From assembly GCF_023101145.1 (NCBI RefSeq), contig NZ_CP073714.1, positions 1,798,001 to 1,862,000 on the forward strand: a stretch of DNA of 64,000 bases, in the 5' to 3' direction. Position numbers and translations under genes: made by a program. Shown piece by piece: positions 9,252 to 17,608 of the stretch (within the stretch, counting starts at the first letter, position 1; every line of letters starts with the position of its first letter). The notes beneath the pieces were generated by a model that saw only the letters and a list, made by a program, of their open reading frames with translations, had not been told where the DNA came from and ran no database searches. The DNA is from Paenibacillus pabuli. GTDB lineage: Bacteria > Bacillota > Bacilli > Paenibacillales > Paenibacillaceae.

Positions 9252-10382
9252 GTGATCACTATCAGTCTGTGCATGATTGTGAAGAACGAACAACGCACGC
9301 TTGCGCGCTGTCTCGATTCGGTCGCCAGCATTGCGGACGAAATCGTTATTGTAGATACTGGTTCATCCGATCGTACAATGGAGATTGCCGCGCAGTATAC
9401 CGACCGGGTCTACACGTATGAGTGGAAAGATGATTTCGCCGCAGCGCGGAATTATTCATTCGATCAGGCCACGCAGGAATATATCCTGTGGCTGGATGCG
9501 GATGATGTGCTGCTGCCCGCGGAACGGGCGAAGCTGGAAAGGTTGAAGCAGCAGCTGTCGTCAGGTGGCGAGACGATGGCTGTGGTTTTGAGCTATACGC
9601 TGGCCGAGGGGCCGGAGGGAAGTCCACTTGTGACGGACCGACGGTTGCGGCTCGTCAAGCGGGATGCGGGGTGCCGCTGGCATGGCCGGCTGCACGAGCA
9701 GTTAAGCTTCCCGCCGGGCGGGGTCATTACGGCAGACATTGCCGTCACACACCGCCGCGAAGCGGGCCATCATTCGGCGCGAAACGTGCGCATTCTGCGC
9801 AAATGGATCGCCGAAGAGGGCGCAGCCCAGGGACGCCTGCTGTTCTATTATGCAGGCGAATGTTTCGACCGCCAGCGTTATGCGGCGGCGGTTCGGGTGT
9901 ACGCGAAGCTGCTGCAGGAGCCGAGCGGCTATCGCGAGGATCGACTCATTGCCTGCGCGCGGCTGGCGGAATGTTATGAGCGTCTTGGCGAACCGGGCCG
10001 GAAGCTGGGTGCACTGCTGCAGTCATTTCAATTCGACCTGCCGCATGCCGACTTCTGCTGCTCGATAGCCGCTTGCTTTCAGGAGCGCACGGATTGGATG
10101 GCTTCCATCTACTGGTATATGCAAGCGCTGGACGTGAGCAGCAGGGATACCGGGCTGCGTCCGGTACCTGCGGCATGCCGCACTTGGCTGCCCCATGCCC
10201 GGCTCTCTCTTTGTTACGCTCACATGGGAAACTGGGAGCACGCGCTCCTGCATAACAGTAAAGCAAGAGAGTATCTGCCGAATGATCCCGGCCTGCTCGC
10301 CAATCGGCAGAAGCTTGAAGTGATGCTGCGTGAAGTGACGAAGAGACGGGAAGAGAGTGAGGATGCGCCACCCTACAAGTAG
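9252..10382 (+). CDS. Family 2 glycosyltransferase with C-terminal TPR-like region
   Basis: The 376-residue protein has a GT2 domain (ISLCMIVKNEQRTLARCLDS at the N-terminus, VDTGSSDRT near residue 35, and LWLDADDVLLP with the DxD motif near residue 78). About 150 residues of helical TPR-like repeats follow (for example FYYAGECFDRQRYAAAVRVY). This layout is common in Firmicute glycosyltransferases that modify peptides or surface proteins (SunS/YcxX-like). The start is GTG at 9252 behind AGGAAGGGG. It closes the glycan cluster after a 158-nt gap. The acceptor may be protein rather than polysaccharide; this is inference from the TPR part. Confidence 0.82.
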   Translation: MITISLCMIVKNEQRTLARCLDSVASIADEIVIVDTGSSDRTMEIAAQYTDRVYTYEWKDDFAAARNYSFDQATQEYILWLDADDVLLPAERAKLERLKQQLSSGGETMAVVLSYTLAEGPEGSPLVTDRRLRLVKRDAGCRWHGRLHEQLSFPPGGVITADIAVTHRREAGHHSARNVRILRKWIAEEGAAQGRLLFYYAGECFDRQRYAAAVRVYAKLLQEPSGYREDRLIACARLAECYERLGEPGRKLGALLQSFQFDLPHADFCCSIAACFQERTDWMASIYWYMQALDVSSRDTGLRPVPAACRTWLPHARLSLCYAHMGNWEHALLHNSKAREYLPNDPGLLANRQKLEVMLREVTKRREESEDAPPYK

Positions 10383-10420
10383 GTGGAGCAGGAAGAAAAG
10401 CAGAAGTTGGAGATAGAAAT

Positions 10421-10448
10421 AGAAGGTAGAAGATAGAAGGTAGAAGAT
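10421..10448. repeat. 14-bp tandem repeat in a purine-rich intergenic stretch
   Basis: The unit AGAAGGTAGAAGAT occurs twice head to tail and is followed by a third partial copy. It lies in the 317-bp gap after the GT2 gene, which is strongly purine-rich on the plus strand and holds no supported gene. Confidence 0.8.
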
Positions 10449-10644
10449 AGAAGTAGACCGTGAAGGGTGAGGAAGGGACGTAAAAGTATCTGTATATGGA
10501 AGTGAAGTTAAATAGAAAGGACGAAAAGAGAGTTAAAGGTGTCAGGGAGTCAGGTTTGGGTAGAGTTCGTAATTCGGTGAGTGAAGAGCATTTACAGATT
10601 GGGCGATTATACAAGGTAAAGATCATTCAGCAGATGTGAAATAA

Positions 10645-10690
10645 GAGCAGCCCCGCTTGGCCATGAGAGTCGGCGAGCGGGGCTGCTTAT
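10645..10690. terminator. Bidirectional intrinsic terminator
   Basis: The stem AGCAGCCCCGC / GCGGGGCTGCT, with an 18-20 nt loop and a flanking AT-rich tail, lies between the end of the glycan cluster and the convergent DUF5412 gene. Confidence 0.8.
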
Positions 10691-10699
10691 TTGTATTTT

Positions 10700-11224
10700 C
10701 TATTTTTCGGGTGCTAGGCACCGCACGTACTGTTCCTTCATGCGCAGGCTTCGGCATGCCCAGCTCCAACTGTCATAGATTTCATCATCGATGTTAAGTG
10801 TAATGCTATCATCGCTGTATTCGTTCCGGTTTTCAATACGGAGCGTATTTTCATCTTCCCATTCGAGATGGTTGGCCCCGTGATGTTCGGCACGGTATAT
10901 GGTTTTTACTGTGGAAATGCCCGAGGAGACGACCTTCTTCACATCGACCCAGATTGTGACTCCACCAGCTGCACCACCATAAGGCACGCCGTACATCTCG
11001 GCGACATACTCTCCATCCGGTGATGGCATCGAGTAGGCGAGTTCCCCTTGCTCGGAACGATCAAACGTAGAGAAGTAAGGGCGAAGCCAGAAATACAGGA
11101 ATACAGCGGCAAACAGAACAAAAATCAATATCGAAAATGCGGTGAATATGGGATGGCGGCGTATCCAAGGTTTTGGTGGTGAGATGTTTGAAGAGTCAAT
11201 AGCGTGTAAATGTTGCTTCAACAT
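10700..11224 (-). CDS. DUF5412-like membrane-anchored protein
   Basis: The 174-residue protein has one N-terminal membrane helix (FTAFSILIFVLFAAVFLYFWL, residues 28-48) after a short cytoplasmic segment. The extracytoplasmic domain begins YSMPSPDGEYVAEMYGVPYGGAAGGVTI, which matches the DUF5412 pattern of Bacillus and Paenibacillus proteins of unknown role. The start is ATG at 11224, preceded by AGGAGGGCC. It is a single-gene unit, convergent with the glycan cluster. No function is assigned. Confidence 0.7.
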   Translation of the reverse strand: MLKQHLHAIDSSNISPPKPWIRRHPIFTAFSILIFVLFAAVFLYFWLRPYFSTFDRSEQGELAYSMPSPDGEYVAEMYGVPYGGAAGGVTIWVDVKKVVSSGISTVKTIYRAEHHGANHLEWEDENTLRIENRNEYSDDSITLNIDDEIYDSWSWACRSLRMKEQYVRCLAPEK

Positions 11225-11555
11225 AAATAAAACGGCCCTCCTTTAAAGGCAGTGGGTTTGAAAGATATGCGGAAATGGATATGTAGTTATGCAAATGTCT
11301 TTTCTGTGAGCCAATCATTAATCGATAGTAACACATTGTGAATATTAATTAATAACAAATAAGTTAAAATAATCCTTAATCAAACGAGAGCTAAGTTAAA
11401 TGGAGGAGAGTAGCCTTGATTGCCAATTCAGGACTGGAAGAAGCAGTAAGAGATTGTAGATTAGTGTGGAATGTTTAACTTGTATAAAGGTGGTTGATGC
11501 TGCAATTAAGCACACCAAGCATGGCATAATAGAAAGAAACGGAGTTGATGGTCAG

Positions 11556-12231
11556 ATGTCTGATTTGCCCGATCCTCGGAACGATTTTGTTTTCAAGCGT
11601 ATTTTTGGCAGTGAAGAAAATAAAGATGTGCTGCTGGTGTTCTTGAACCGAACGTTTGCAGAATCGGGGGAACAGCCGCTGACAGAGATCGTACTTCTCA
11701 ACCCGTACACAGATAAAGATGCTCCACTCGATAAACAGTCCATATTTAATATTTGGGCGAAAACAGCTGAAGGTAAATTGATCAACATTGAGATGCAGTT
11801 ATTTAATAAATATGATATTGAAAAGCGGACCCTATACTATCGGAGCAAGCGCTATTCCAGTCAGTTGCAGGAAGGCCAGACGTACAAGGAACTGAAAAAG
11901 TGTGTGTGCTGACAAATCCAATTGGGAGGTGCTGTAAATGAATGAACCTACGTTGAAGAAAGCGATGGATACGCTGGAGTTTCTGAGTCAGGATCGGGAG
12001 GCGCGTCGCTTGTATGAAGAACGACAGAAGTATTTGCACGATGAAGCCTCGATGATTGAATGGGCAACGGAAAAAGGCATGGCAAAGGGAATAGAAAAAG
12101 GTATAGTGGAAGGTGAAAAAAGAAAGGCGATTGAAATTGCAAAAAATATGCTTTCATTCGGTATTGAAGTTTCGGTCATTGCCAAAACGAGTGGTCTAAC
12201 AGAGTCAGAAGTAGAGGCGTTAAAAGATTAG
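11556..12231 (+). pseudogene. Rpn family (PD-(D/E)XK, transposase_31) gene with internal deletion and frameshift
   Basis: Rpn proteins are RecA-independent recombination-promoting nucleases, some acting in phage defence. The first part (ATG 11556 to stop 11912, 118 aa) is the nuclease N-terminal half: LPDPRNDFVFKRIFGSEENK, then NIEMQLFNKYDIEKRTLYY and YSSQLQEGQTYKEL. The second part (11938-12231, 97 aa, other frame) is the usual C-terminal region: NEPTLKKAMDTLEFLSQD, then a charged helix with EKGMAKGIEKGIVEGEKR and the terminal SEVEAL. About 100 residues normally lying between are missing, so the full nuclease cannot be made. The second frame has its own good site, GGGAGGTG six bases before ATG 11938, and could still be translated. 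Confidence 0.75.
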
Positions 12232-12382
12232 CAAATGTACTTTATATTCAAACAATTGTCTTGTCCCAAAAAGGGCTAGCGGTTGTTTTTTTATTTGTCC
12301 TGGAATGTTCAATCACAACTGATTCTAAATGCAATCTTTCCGATCACTAAGATAATACCGCTGTTATACATTTGCCAAAGAT

Positions 12383-12399
12383 CGTTTTACAGTAAAACG
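12383..12399. promoter_or_regulatory. 17-bp perfect palindrome upstream of recQ
   Basis: CGTTTTAC-A-GTAAAACG is a perfect inverted repeat with a single central base, in the 343-bp gap between the rpn remnant and recQ. Its size suits an operator for a dimeric regulator. No regulator can be named. It lies about 50 bp before a short reading frame that precedes recQ. Confidence 0.4.
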
Positions 12400-12445
12400 C
12401 GGTTGCTCATTCGGGTCTGGGCCGTTAAACTAAAGGGAGCGGCGT

Positions 12446-12556
12446 TTGCTTGACGGACAAGTCATGAGAACGCCATTTTGTTGTCAAGGATGCGGGTTAT
12501 ACCGCTTTCGGATGTCAGAATCGGATCGGACCAAGCTGGTGGAAGAACACCGGTGA
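12446..12556 (+). CDS. Possible 36-aa Cys-rich peptide immediately upstream of recQ
   Basis: A short frame starts with TTG at 12446, six bases after GGGAG, and ends 18 bases before recQ. It contains RTPFCCQGCGLYRF, three cysteines in a C-C-x2-C arrangement that could form part of a zinc knuckle, followed by a charged helix. A second in-frame start (ATG 12464) is possible. The tight spacing to recQ and plausible ribosome site favour a real gene or leader peptide. No family is recognised, and chance cannot be excluded for so short a frame. Confidence 0.35.
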   Translation: MLDGQVMRTPFCCQGCGLYRFRMSESDRTKLVEEHR

Positions 12557-12574
12557 TAAGTAAGGAGTCTTTAC

Positions 12575-14455
12575 ATGAGTGTGCAAACACCTACATTAGA
12601 AGAAGCGCAGGGTCTCCTGCAAAAATATTATGGCTACCCCGACTTCCGTGAGGGACAGAAAAAGATCGTAGCCAGCTTGCTCGAACGCGAAGATACACTG
12701 GGTATTATGCCAACCGGGGGCGGGAAATCGATCTGTTATCAGATCCCCGCATTGTTATATTCGGGACTGACGCTTGTCGTTTCCCCATTGATATCGCTTA
12801 TGAAGGACCAGGTCGATGCGCTGACGACGGCTGGCATTGCAGCCGCTTATATTAATAGTACGTTAAGCGGCAAAGAAGTGAATGATCGCATCCGCGCGGC
12901 GCAGCGCGGTGAGCTGAAGTTGCTCTATGTCGCGCCTGAGCGACTGGAGCTGGACTGGTTCCGCGAGGAGATGGGCTACTTGCCAATCTCGTGCGTTGCC
13001 GTGGATGAGGCCCACTGTGTGTCGCAGTGGGGACATGATTTTCGGACAAGCTACCTGGCGGTAGCGCCGTTTGTGGACAGTTTGCCGGAGCGGCCGGTGG
13101 TTGCGGCCTTTACGGCAACAGCGACGCCCGAGGTCATGGGCGATATTCTGCGGCTGCTGCGTTTGCAGGACCCGCAGACGTATGTGACCGGACTTGGGCG
13201 GGATAATCTGGCGTTTAGCGTGCTGCGCGGCGAGAGCAAAAAGGACTTTGTCCTGAATTACGCACGTGAGCATGCGAGCGAACCGGGTATTGTATACGCC
13301 GCGACGCGCAAGGACGTGGACGATCTGCATCAGCGTTTGCTGCAGGCGGGATTGCCGGCAGGACGCTACCATGCCGGGATGACGGACGATGAACGGGCCC
13401 AGAGCCAAGAACAGTTTTTGTATGATGATATTCGGGTGATGGTGGCTACGAATGCATTCGGCATGGGAATTGATAAATCCAACGTACGTTACGTGCTGCA
13501 TTACAGCATGCCGAAGAACATGGAGGCGTATGTACAGGAAGCCGGACGTGCAGGCCGGGACGGTGAGCCGAGTCAATGTATATTGTTATTCGGGGCACAG
13601 GACATTATCACCCAGAAGTTTCTGATCGAGCAGAACCCGATGGAGGGCGACCGCAAAGCAAACGATTATCGGAAGCTGCAGCAGATGGTCGATTATTGTT
13701 ACACGACGCGGTGTCTGCGCAGTGCGCAGTTGGATTACTTTGGCGAGGTGCATGAGGACAAACCGTGCGGCATTTGCAGTTCATGTACGGACGACCGCGA
13801 GCTGGTGGATATGACGATTGATGCGCAGAAAATATTCAGCTGCATTCATCGCATGCGTGAACGGTATGGTGTATCGCTGGTCGCTTCGGTGCTCAAAGGC
13901 TCTCGTGCCAAAAAAGTGCTTGATTATGGCTTCAATTCCCTGCCAACTTATGGCGTAATGGGCAATCGTACAGAACGTGAGATCGCCGAGATCATCAACG
14001 TCATGGTATCGGAAGGGTATCTGATGCTGTCCGAGGGACAGTATCCGGTCGTTCGTTTGCAGCCATTAGCAGTGGAAGTACTCAAAGGCCAGCGTGAAGT
14101 AATGCAGCGTGTGGTTCGCAAGACAGCGGCGACGGCTTCGGGTACGAACTATGGCGGACGTCGTGGACGTGATGCGATGCCATCTGCGGTTAACGAGACG
14201 GTATTTGAGCAGCTGCGTCTGATCCGTCGTGATCTGGCGGCGAAAGAGCATGTGCCGTCGTACATTATTTTCAATGACGCGACCTTGCGTGAGATGAGTG
14301 TGGTATGCCCACAGACAGAACGTGACATGCTGGATATCAAAGGGGTCGGTGAGGTCAAGTACCGCAAGTATGGACTGCCATTCCTGGAATTTTTCCAGAA
14401 GCAATCGGGCGAAGAAGTGGATACGGATGATGACGCTTTTTATGAGTATGAGTAA
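12575..14455 (+). CDS. recQ: ATP-dependent DNA helicase RecQ
   Basis: RecQ unwinds DNA 3'-to-5' during recombination and replication-fork repair. The 626-residue protein has the full set: FREGQKKIV (motif 0), [16 protein letters not shown] (Walker A) near residues 45-60, [15 protein letters not shown] (DExH) near 143, FTATATPEV (motif III) and [12 protein letters not shown] (motif VI). The zinc-binding Cys cluster includes YCYTTRCLR and CGICSSC. A winged-helix RQC region and an HRDC domain (about residues 525-605, [20 protein letters not shown]) follow. The start is ATG at 12575, behind AAGGAG. Length and domain order are normal. Confidence 0.95.
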   Translation: MSVQTPTLEEAQGLLQKYYGYPDFREGQKKIVASLLEREDTLGIMPTGGGKSICYQIPALLYSGLTLVVSPLISLMKDQVDALTTAGIAAAYINSTLSGKEVNDRIRAAQRGELKLLYVAPERLELDWFREEMGYLPISCVAVDEAHCVSQWGHDFRTSYLAVAPFVDSLPERPVVAAFTATATPEVMGDILRLLRLQDPQTYVTGLGRDNLAFSVLRGESKKDFVLNYAREHASEPGIVYAATRKDVDDLHQRLLQAGLPAGRYHAGMTDDERAQSQEQFLYDDIRVMVATNAFGMGIDKSNVRYVLHYSMPKNMEAYVQEAGRAGRDGEPSQCILLFGAQDIITQKFLIEQNPMEGDRKANDYRKLQQMVDYCYTTRCLRSAQLDYFGEVHEDKPCGICSSCTDDRELVDMTIDAQKIFSCIHRMRERYGVSLVASVLKGSRAKKVLDYGFNSLPTYGVMGNRTEREIAEIINVMVSEGYLMLSEGQYPVVRLQPLAVEVLKGQREVMQRVVRKTAATASGTNYGGRRGRDAMPSAVNETVFEQLRLIRRDLAAKEHVPSYIIFNDATLREMSVVCPQTERDMLDIKGVGEVKYRKYGLPFLEFFQKQSGEEVDTDDDAFYEYE

Positions 14456-14550
14456 GATATGGATTGCGAATCATGATTGGAACACGAATGAGGTTTTTTG
14501 CAAGTTAAGGTGACTAAGTGTATCTGTGGCATGGACAAAAGAGGGCGGAT

Positions 14551-14705
14551 TGTCTTTCAAAAGGTGGACATTGGCGTTAGGAGTGGTTTACAACTTCTTT
14601 CACGATATGTAGTTTGATTGTGTGCATTTTATACTGTATGTTGTGGTTTGAGTGTAGTGTGGTGTGTATGTCTTTTTCAAAGGACTGTCCACTCTTTGAA
14701 AGACA
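14551..14705. repeat. Long-range inverted repeat and hairpin between recQ and the radical SAM gene
   Basis: TGTCTTTCAAAAGGTGGACA (14551-14570) matches the reverse complement of 14686-14705 at 18 of 20 positions, across about 115 nt. The right arm can also fold locally with TGTCTTTTTCAAAG at 14670-14683. These are mutually exclusive hairpins in a 389-bp gap otherwise without features. It may be a regulatory leader for the next gene or the remnant of a small inverted-repeat element. Confidence 0.5.
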
Positions 14706-14844
14706 AAAGTTGAATATGTCCATCATCGGTGGAATGGCTATCTTTAGAGAGGTTTGCATGAGCAGCATCCGGGGCAGGATGGCTGTGCAGCTTTCTTTTT
14801 ACCAAAAAAATATGGTCTGGGTGTCCAGGCAAAGGTTGTGAAAC

Positions 14845-16881
14845 ATGAAAGTTATTCTTTCTACTTTGAATGCAAAATACATCCATACCTCGCTGGCTTT
14901 GCGATGTTTGAAGGCTTACAGTGAGAAGGATTTTGATATTGAGCTGGCGGAGTATACGATCAAAGACCCGGTCATGAATATTGTGTCCGATCTGTACCAG
15001 CGCGGTGCGGACGTGATTGGGTTCTCGTGTTACATCTGGAACATTGAAGAGACGATCAAGGTCATTGATATTTTGAAAAAGGTCATGCCTGAGGTGAAAA
15101 TTTTGCTGGGCGGGCCGGAAGTGTCCTACGACACGGAATATTGGATGAAACGGATTCCCAATGTCGATTTCATCGTGATGGGTGAAGGGGAAGAGACGCT
15201 GCATCAGCTTTTGACGGAGCTGGAGGGAAGCAAGAAGTTCCACTTCGTCTATGGACTGGCGTATCGCAAAGGGGAAGAGGTCATTCTCATGCCAGGTCGG
15301 CCGAAGGCGGATCTGAACGATCTGCCGTCACCGCATCGATTTGAAGAGGATATCCCGGATCTGGGGAAACGGGTTGTTTATTTTGAGACCAGCCGGGGCT
15401 GTCCGTTCAGTTGTCAGTTCTGTCTGTCCAGTATTGAGGTCGGCGTGCGGTATTACGATATTGAGCGGACAAAGTCGGACATTTTGTACCTGATTGAGAA
15501 GGGTGCGAAGCTGATCAAGTTTGTGGACCGGACGTTCAACATCAAGCGGGACTATGCGCTCGAAATGTTCAAATTCCTGATCGAGAATCATCAGGGGACG
15601 GTGTTCCAGTTTGAAATTACGGCGGATATTATGCGTCCTGAAGTACTGGACTATCTGGCAGAGAATGCGCCGCCGGGTATATTCCGGTTTGAGATCGGGG
15701 TTCAGTCTACCAATGATCCGACCAATGAACTGGTGAAACGCCGCCAGAACTTTGCCAAGCTGAGCCGTACGGTGAACAAGGTGAAAGCCAGCGGCAAAAT
15801 CGACCAACATCTGGATCTCATCGCCGGACTGCCGGAGGAAGATTACAATACGTTCCGCAAGACATTTAACGATGTATTTGCACTGGGGCCGGAAGAACTT
15901 CAGCTCGGATTCCTCAAAATGCTGCGCGGCACGGGTCTGCGTCTGGATGCGGAGAAGTACAACTACACGTATATGGATCACGCGCCGTATGAGATTCTGG
16001 GTAGTGACGTGCTGCCGTTCAGCGATATTGTGCGCCTGAAGCGGCTGGAGGATGTGCTGGAGAAATATTGGAACGCCCACCGGATGGATCATACGCTGAA
16101 GTATCTGATGGAGCAGGAGTTCAACTCGCCGTTTGATTTCTTCCAGGCGTTCGGGGATTATTGGGAGGGTCAGGGTTGGCAGAAGATCGGTCACCAGCTG
16201 GAGGATCTGTTTACCCGTCTACACAGCTTCCTGGAGTCGCGCAACACACCGCATATGGATGTTGTGCTTGGCCTGATGAAGCTCGATTATTTCCTCGGTC
16301 ACAAATACAAACCACGCAAAATCTGGTGGGATGATGCGCTGGAGAAGGATCAGTGGGCGGTTTATATGAAAACGTTGGCTGAACGTCCGGAAGACGTTCG
16401 TCTGCCACGCATTGCCGGTGCCGCAGGCTCGGCATGGCTGGAAAGCAGCGGCACAAGTGTGAGTGCCGCTGCGGGAAGTTCGGCTGCTGCCGGGGAAGAC
16501 TCTGCCGCGGATGCGGCTGGTGTGATCGGCAGCGATGGCGCGGCGTCGCTCCCTGCGGGCGACGCAACAGGGTCCGCCGCGGATGGAGCGGCGGACGGGG
16601 TGGACGGCAGCGCTTCGCGTGCGTTGCCGATGACCTCGGCCATGACCGCACAGACGGTCATGGGTGCCCGTGCTTTCGCCGACCTTGGTCTCGGCGAAAA
16701 AGAACTGCAGAAGCACACCGTATTGGATGTGCTTCCGTTCCGGCTTGAGCGTGTGCTAGCTGGCGCCAGCCCGCTTGCCGCGAAAGGCCGGACGCTGCTG
16801 GTTGTTGTGTACCAGCAGCACGAAGGGCAGCAGGCGCAGTATTACACGCTGCCGCTGGGAGAAGAAGCCGCTGCCATGTAG
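14845..16881 (+). CDS. B12-binding-domain radical SAM protein (DUF4080 type)
   Basis: The 678-residue protein has an N-terminal cobalamin-binding-like domain (residues 1-135, with VIGFSCYIWNIEETIKVI and ILLGGPEVSYD). A radical SAM core follows, starting at YFETSRGCPFSCQFCLSS; the CPFSCQFC motif supplies the [4Fe-4S] ligands. The C-terminal domain (LGHKYKPRKIWWDD) fits DUF4080. The substrate of this subgroup is unknown. Between about residues 522 and 615 lies an Ala/Gly/Ser/Asp-rich low-complexity insertion absent from the expected domain plan, then a normal-looking tail. The start ATG at 14845 has AAAGGTTGTG upstream. The stop codon lies inside the first hairpin of a structured 3' region. Confidence 0.85.
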   Translation: MKVILSTLNAKYIHTSLALRCLKAYSEKDFDIELAEYTIKDPVMNIVSDLYQRGADVIGFSCYIWNIEETIKVIDILKKVMPEVKILLGGPEVSYDTEYWMKRIPNVDFIVMGEGEETLHQLLTELEGSKKFHFVYGLAYRKGEEVILMPGRPKADLNDLPSPHRFEEDIPDLGKRVVYFETSRGCPFSCQFCLSSIEVGVRYYDIERTKSDILYLIEKGAKLIKFVDRTFNIKRDYALEMFKFLIENHQGTVFQFEITADIMRPEVLDYLAENAPPGIFRFEIGVQSTNDPTNELVKRRQNFAKLSRTVNKVKASGKIDQHLDLIAGLPEEDYNTFRKTFNDVFALGPEELQLGFLKMLRGTGLRLDAEKYNYTYMDHAPYEILGSDVLPFSDIVRLKRLEDVLEKYWNAHRMDHTLKYLMEQEFNSPFDFFQAFGDYWEGQGWQKIGHQLEDLFTRLHSFLESRNTPHMDVVLGLMKLDYFLGHKYKPRKIWWDDALEKDQWAVYMKTLAERPEDVRLPRIAGAAGSAWLESSGTSVSAAAGSSAAAGEDSAADAAGVIGSDGAASLPAGDATGSAADGAADGVDGSASRALPMTSAMTAQTVMGARAFADLGLGEKELQKHTVLDVLPFRLERVLAGASPLAAKGRTLLVVVYQQHEGQQAQYYTLPLGEEAAAM

Positions 16882-17082
16882 GTGCAGCGGCATTGGGGAG
16901 CTGCATGGCCGATGGCTGCATGCAGTGGGTGAAGCACCATGGCTTTGCCGTTCTGGTGCTACAACGGTGAGCACCGCGGTTATGGACGCGGTGCAATCAC
17001 GTGAGGTGCTGCCCCATTGGGCTCAGCACCTCACCCTTACGCGGCTTGCTATTGCACAAGCCGCGCGCTGCTTCACCTTTTT
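16867..17082. repeat. Tandem hairpin array A downstream of the radical SAM gene
   Basis: Successive inverted repeats are seen: GCCGCTGC 16867-16874 with 16884-16891; CTGCATG 16901-16907 with CATGCAG 16919-16925; GGTGCT 16955 with AGCACC 16970; GCACCGCG 16971-16978 with CGCGGTGC 16987-16994; GTGAGGTGCTG 17001-17011 with 17024-17034; CGCGGCTTG 17040-17048 with 17057-17065. GGTGAAGCA 16928-16936 pairs with TGCTTCACC 17069-17077 and encloses four of them, followed by a T-run. It is a multi-branch structured element or elaborate terminator. The second hairpin is shared with the array at 45.3 kb. Confidence 0.8.
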
Positions 17083-17108
17083 CCAAAACAACTATGTTCC
17101 AAAGGCAT

Positions 17109-17158
17109 CGGAAGGTCGTCTGATTCCCCATCTGGGAAGAAGAAGGCCTTTCTTTTTT
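17109..17158 (+). terminator. Two-stem terminator-like repeat, copy 1
   Basis: GGAAGGT, a TTCCCC/GGGAA-type hairpin, then AAGAAGGCCTT and a run of T. The 5' GGAAGG can pair with GGCCTT around the inner hairpin. The same arrangement recurs at 24960 and 40367. Confidence 0.6.
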
Positions 17159-17579
17159 GGTTTTGGAGATGCCTCTAAGCAAGTAAAGATGCCCCATTCT
17201 CGTTTGACATGGCTTGATATTGATCATACGTACGCAGCTCTTTACCTCGTTCATAACTTGTCTTCCTTTTACCAGCTGGTCTGTTTATGGCTACCCTCCT
17301 CCTTGTACAAGTTTTTTTAATTCGATTCAATGTATATCGTTGTTCTGAAGTAGTTCATTTCCCTATATGTATGTGCTCAAAATTTGTCATTATCTAGAAT
17401 ATTATGTGTTGAAAAACTAACTTTTTCTTTTAAATTTAAAAATATGAAAAAAGAGCTTTTCAAGATTAACGTCTTAGTGTAACATAGCGAAAAATAAAAC
17501 CTTTTTTTAATAAAAAACAAGAATTAAGTCTAAACGATGAAGTTTATGCAACAACTAAGCCAAAAAAAGAGGGGGATAG

Positions 17580-17600
17580 GATAGACCCAAAAAGTCTATC
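17580..17600 (+). promoter_or_regulatory. Hairpin between ribosome binding site and start codon
   Basis: GATAGAC (17580-17586) and GTCTATC (17594-17600) form a 7-bp stem with an A-rich loop. It lies between the best Shine-Dalgarno (AGAGGGGG, 17568-17575) and the ATG at 17609. A stop codon directly upstream rules out an earlier in-frame start. Folding the hairpin shortens the 33-nt gap to a workable spacing. Confidence 0.55.
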
Positions 17601-17608
17601 GATAAAAT

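Noticed and set aside
16211..16716. Overlapping minus-strand frames in the GC-rich insertion of the radical SAM gene
   Set aside because: They arise from the repetitive Ala/Gly codons of the insertion and have no start signals.
17109..17158. T-box or other amino-acid riboswitch before the threonine-synthase-like gene
   Set aside because: No T-box AGGGTGGNACCGCG-type antiterminator or specifier loop is visible, and the element recurs beside unrelated genes, so a terminator-like repeat explains it better.
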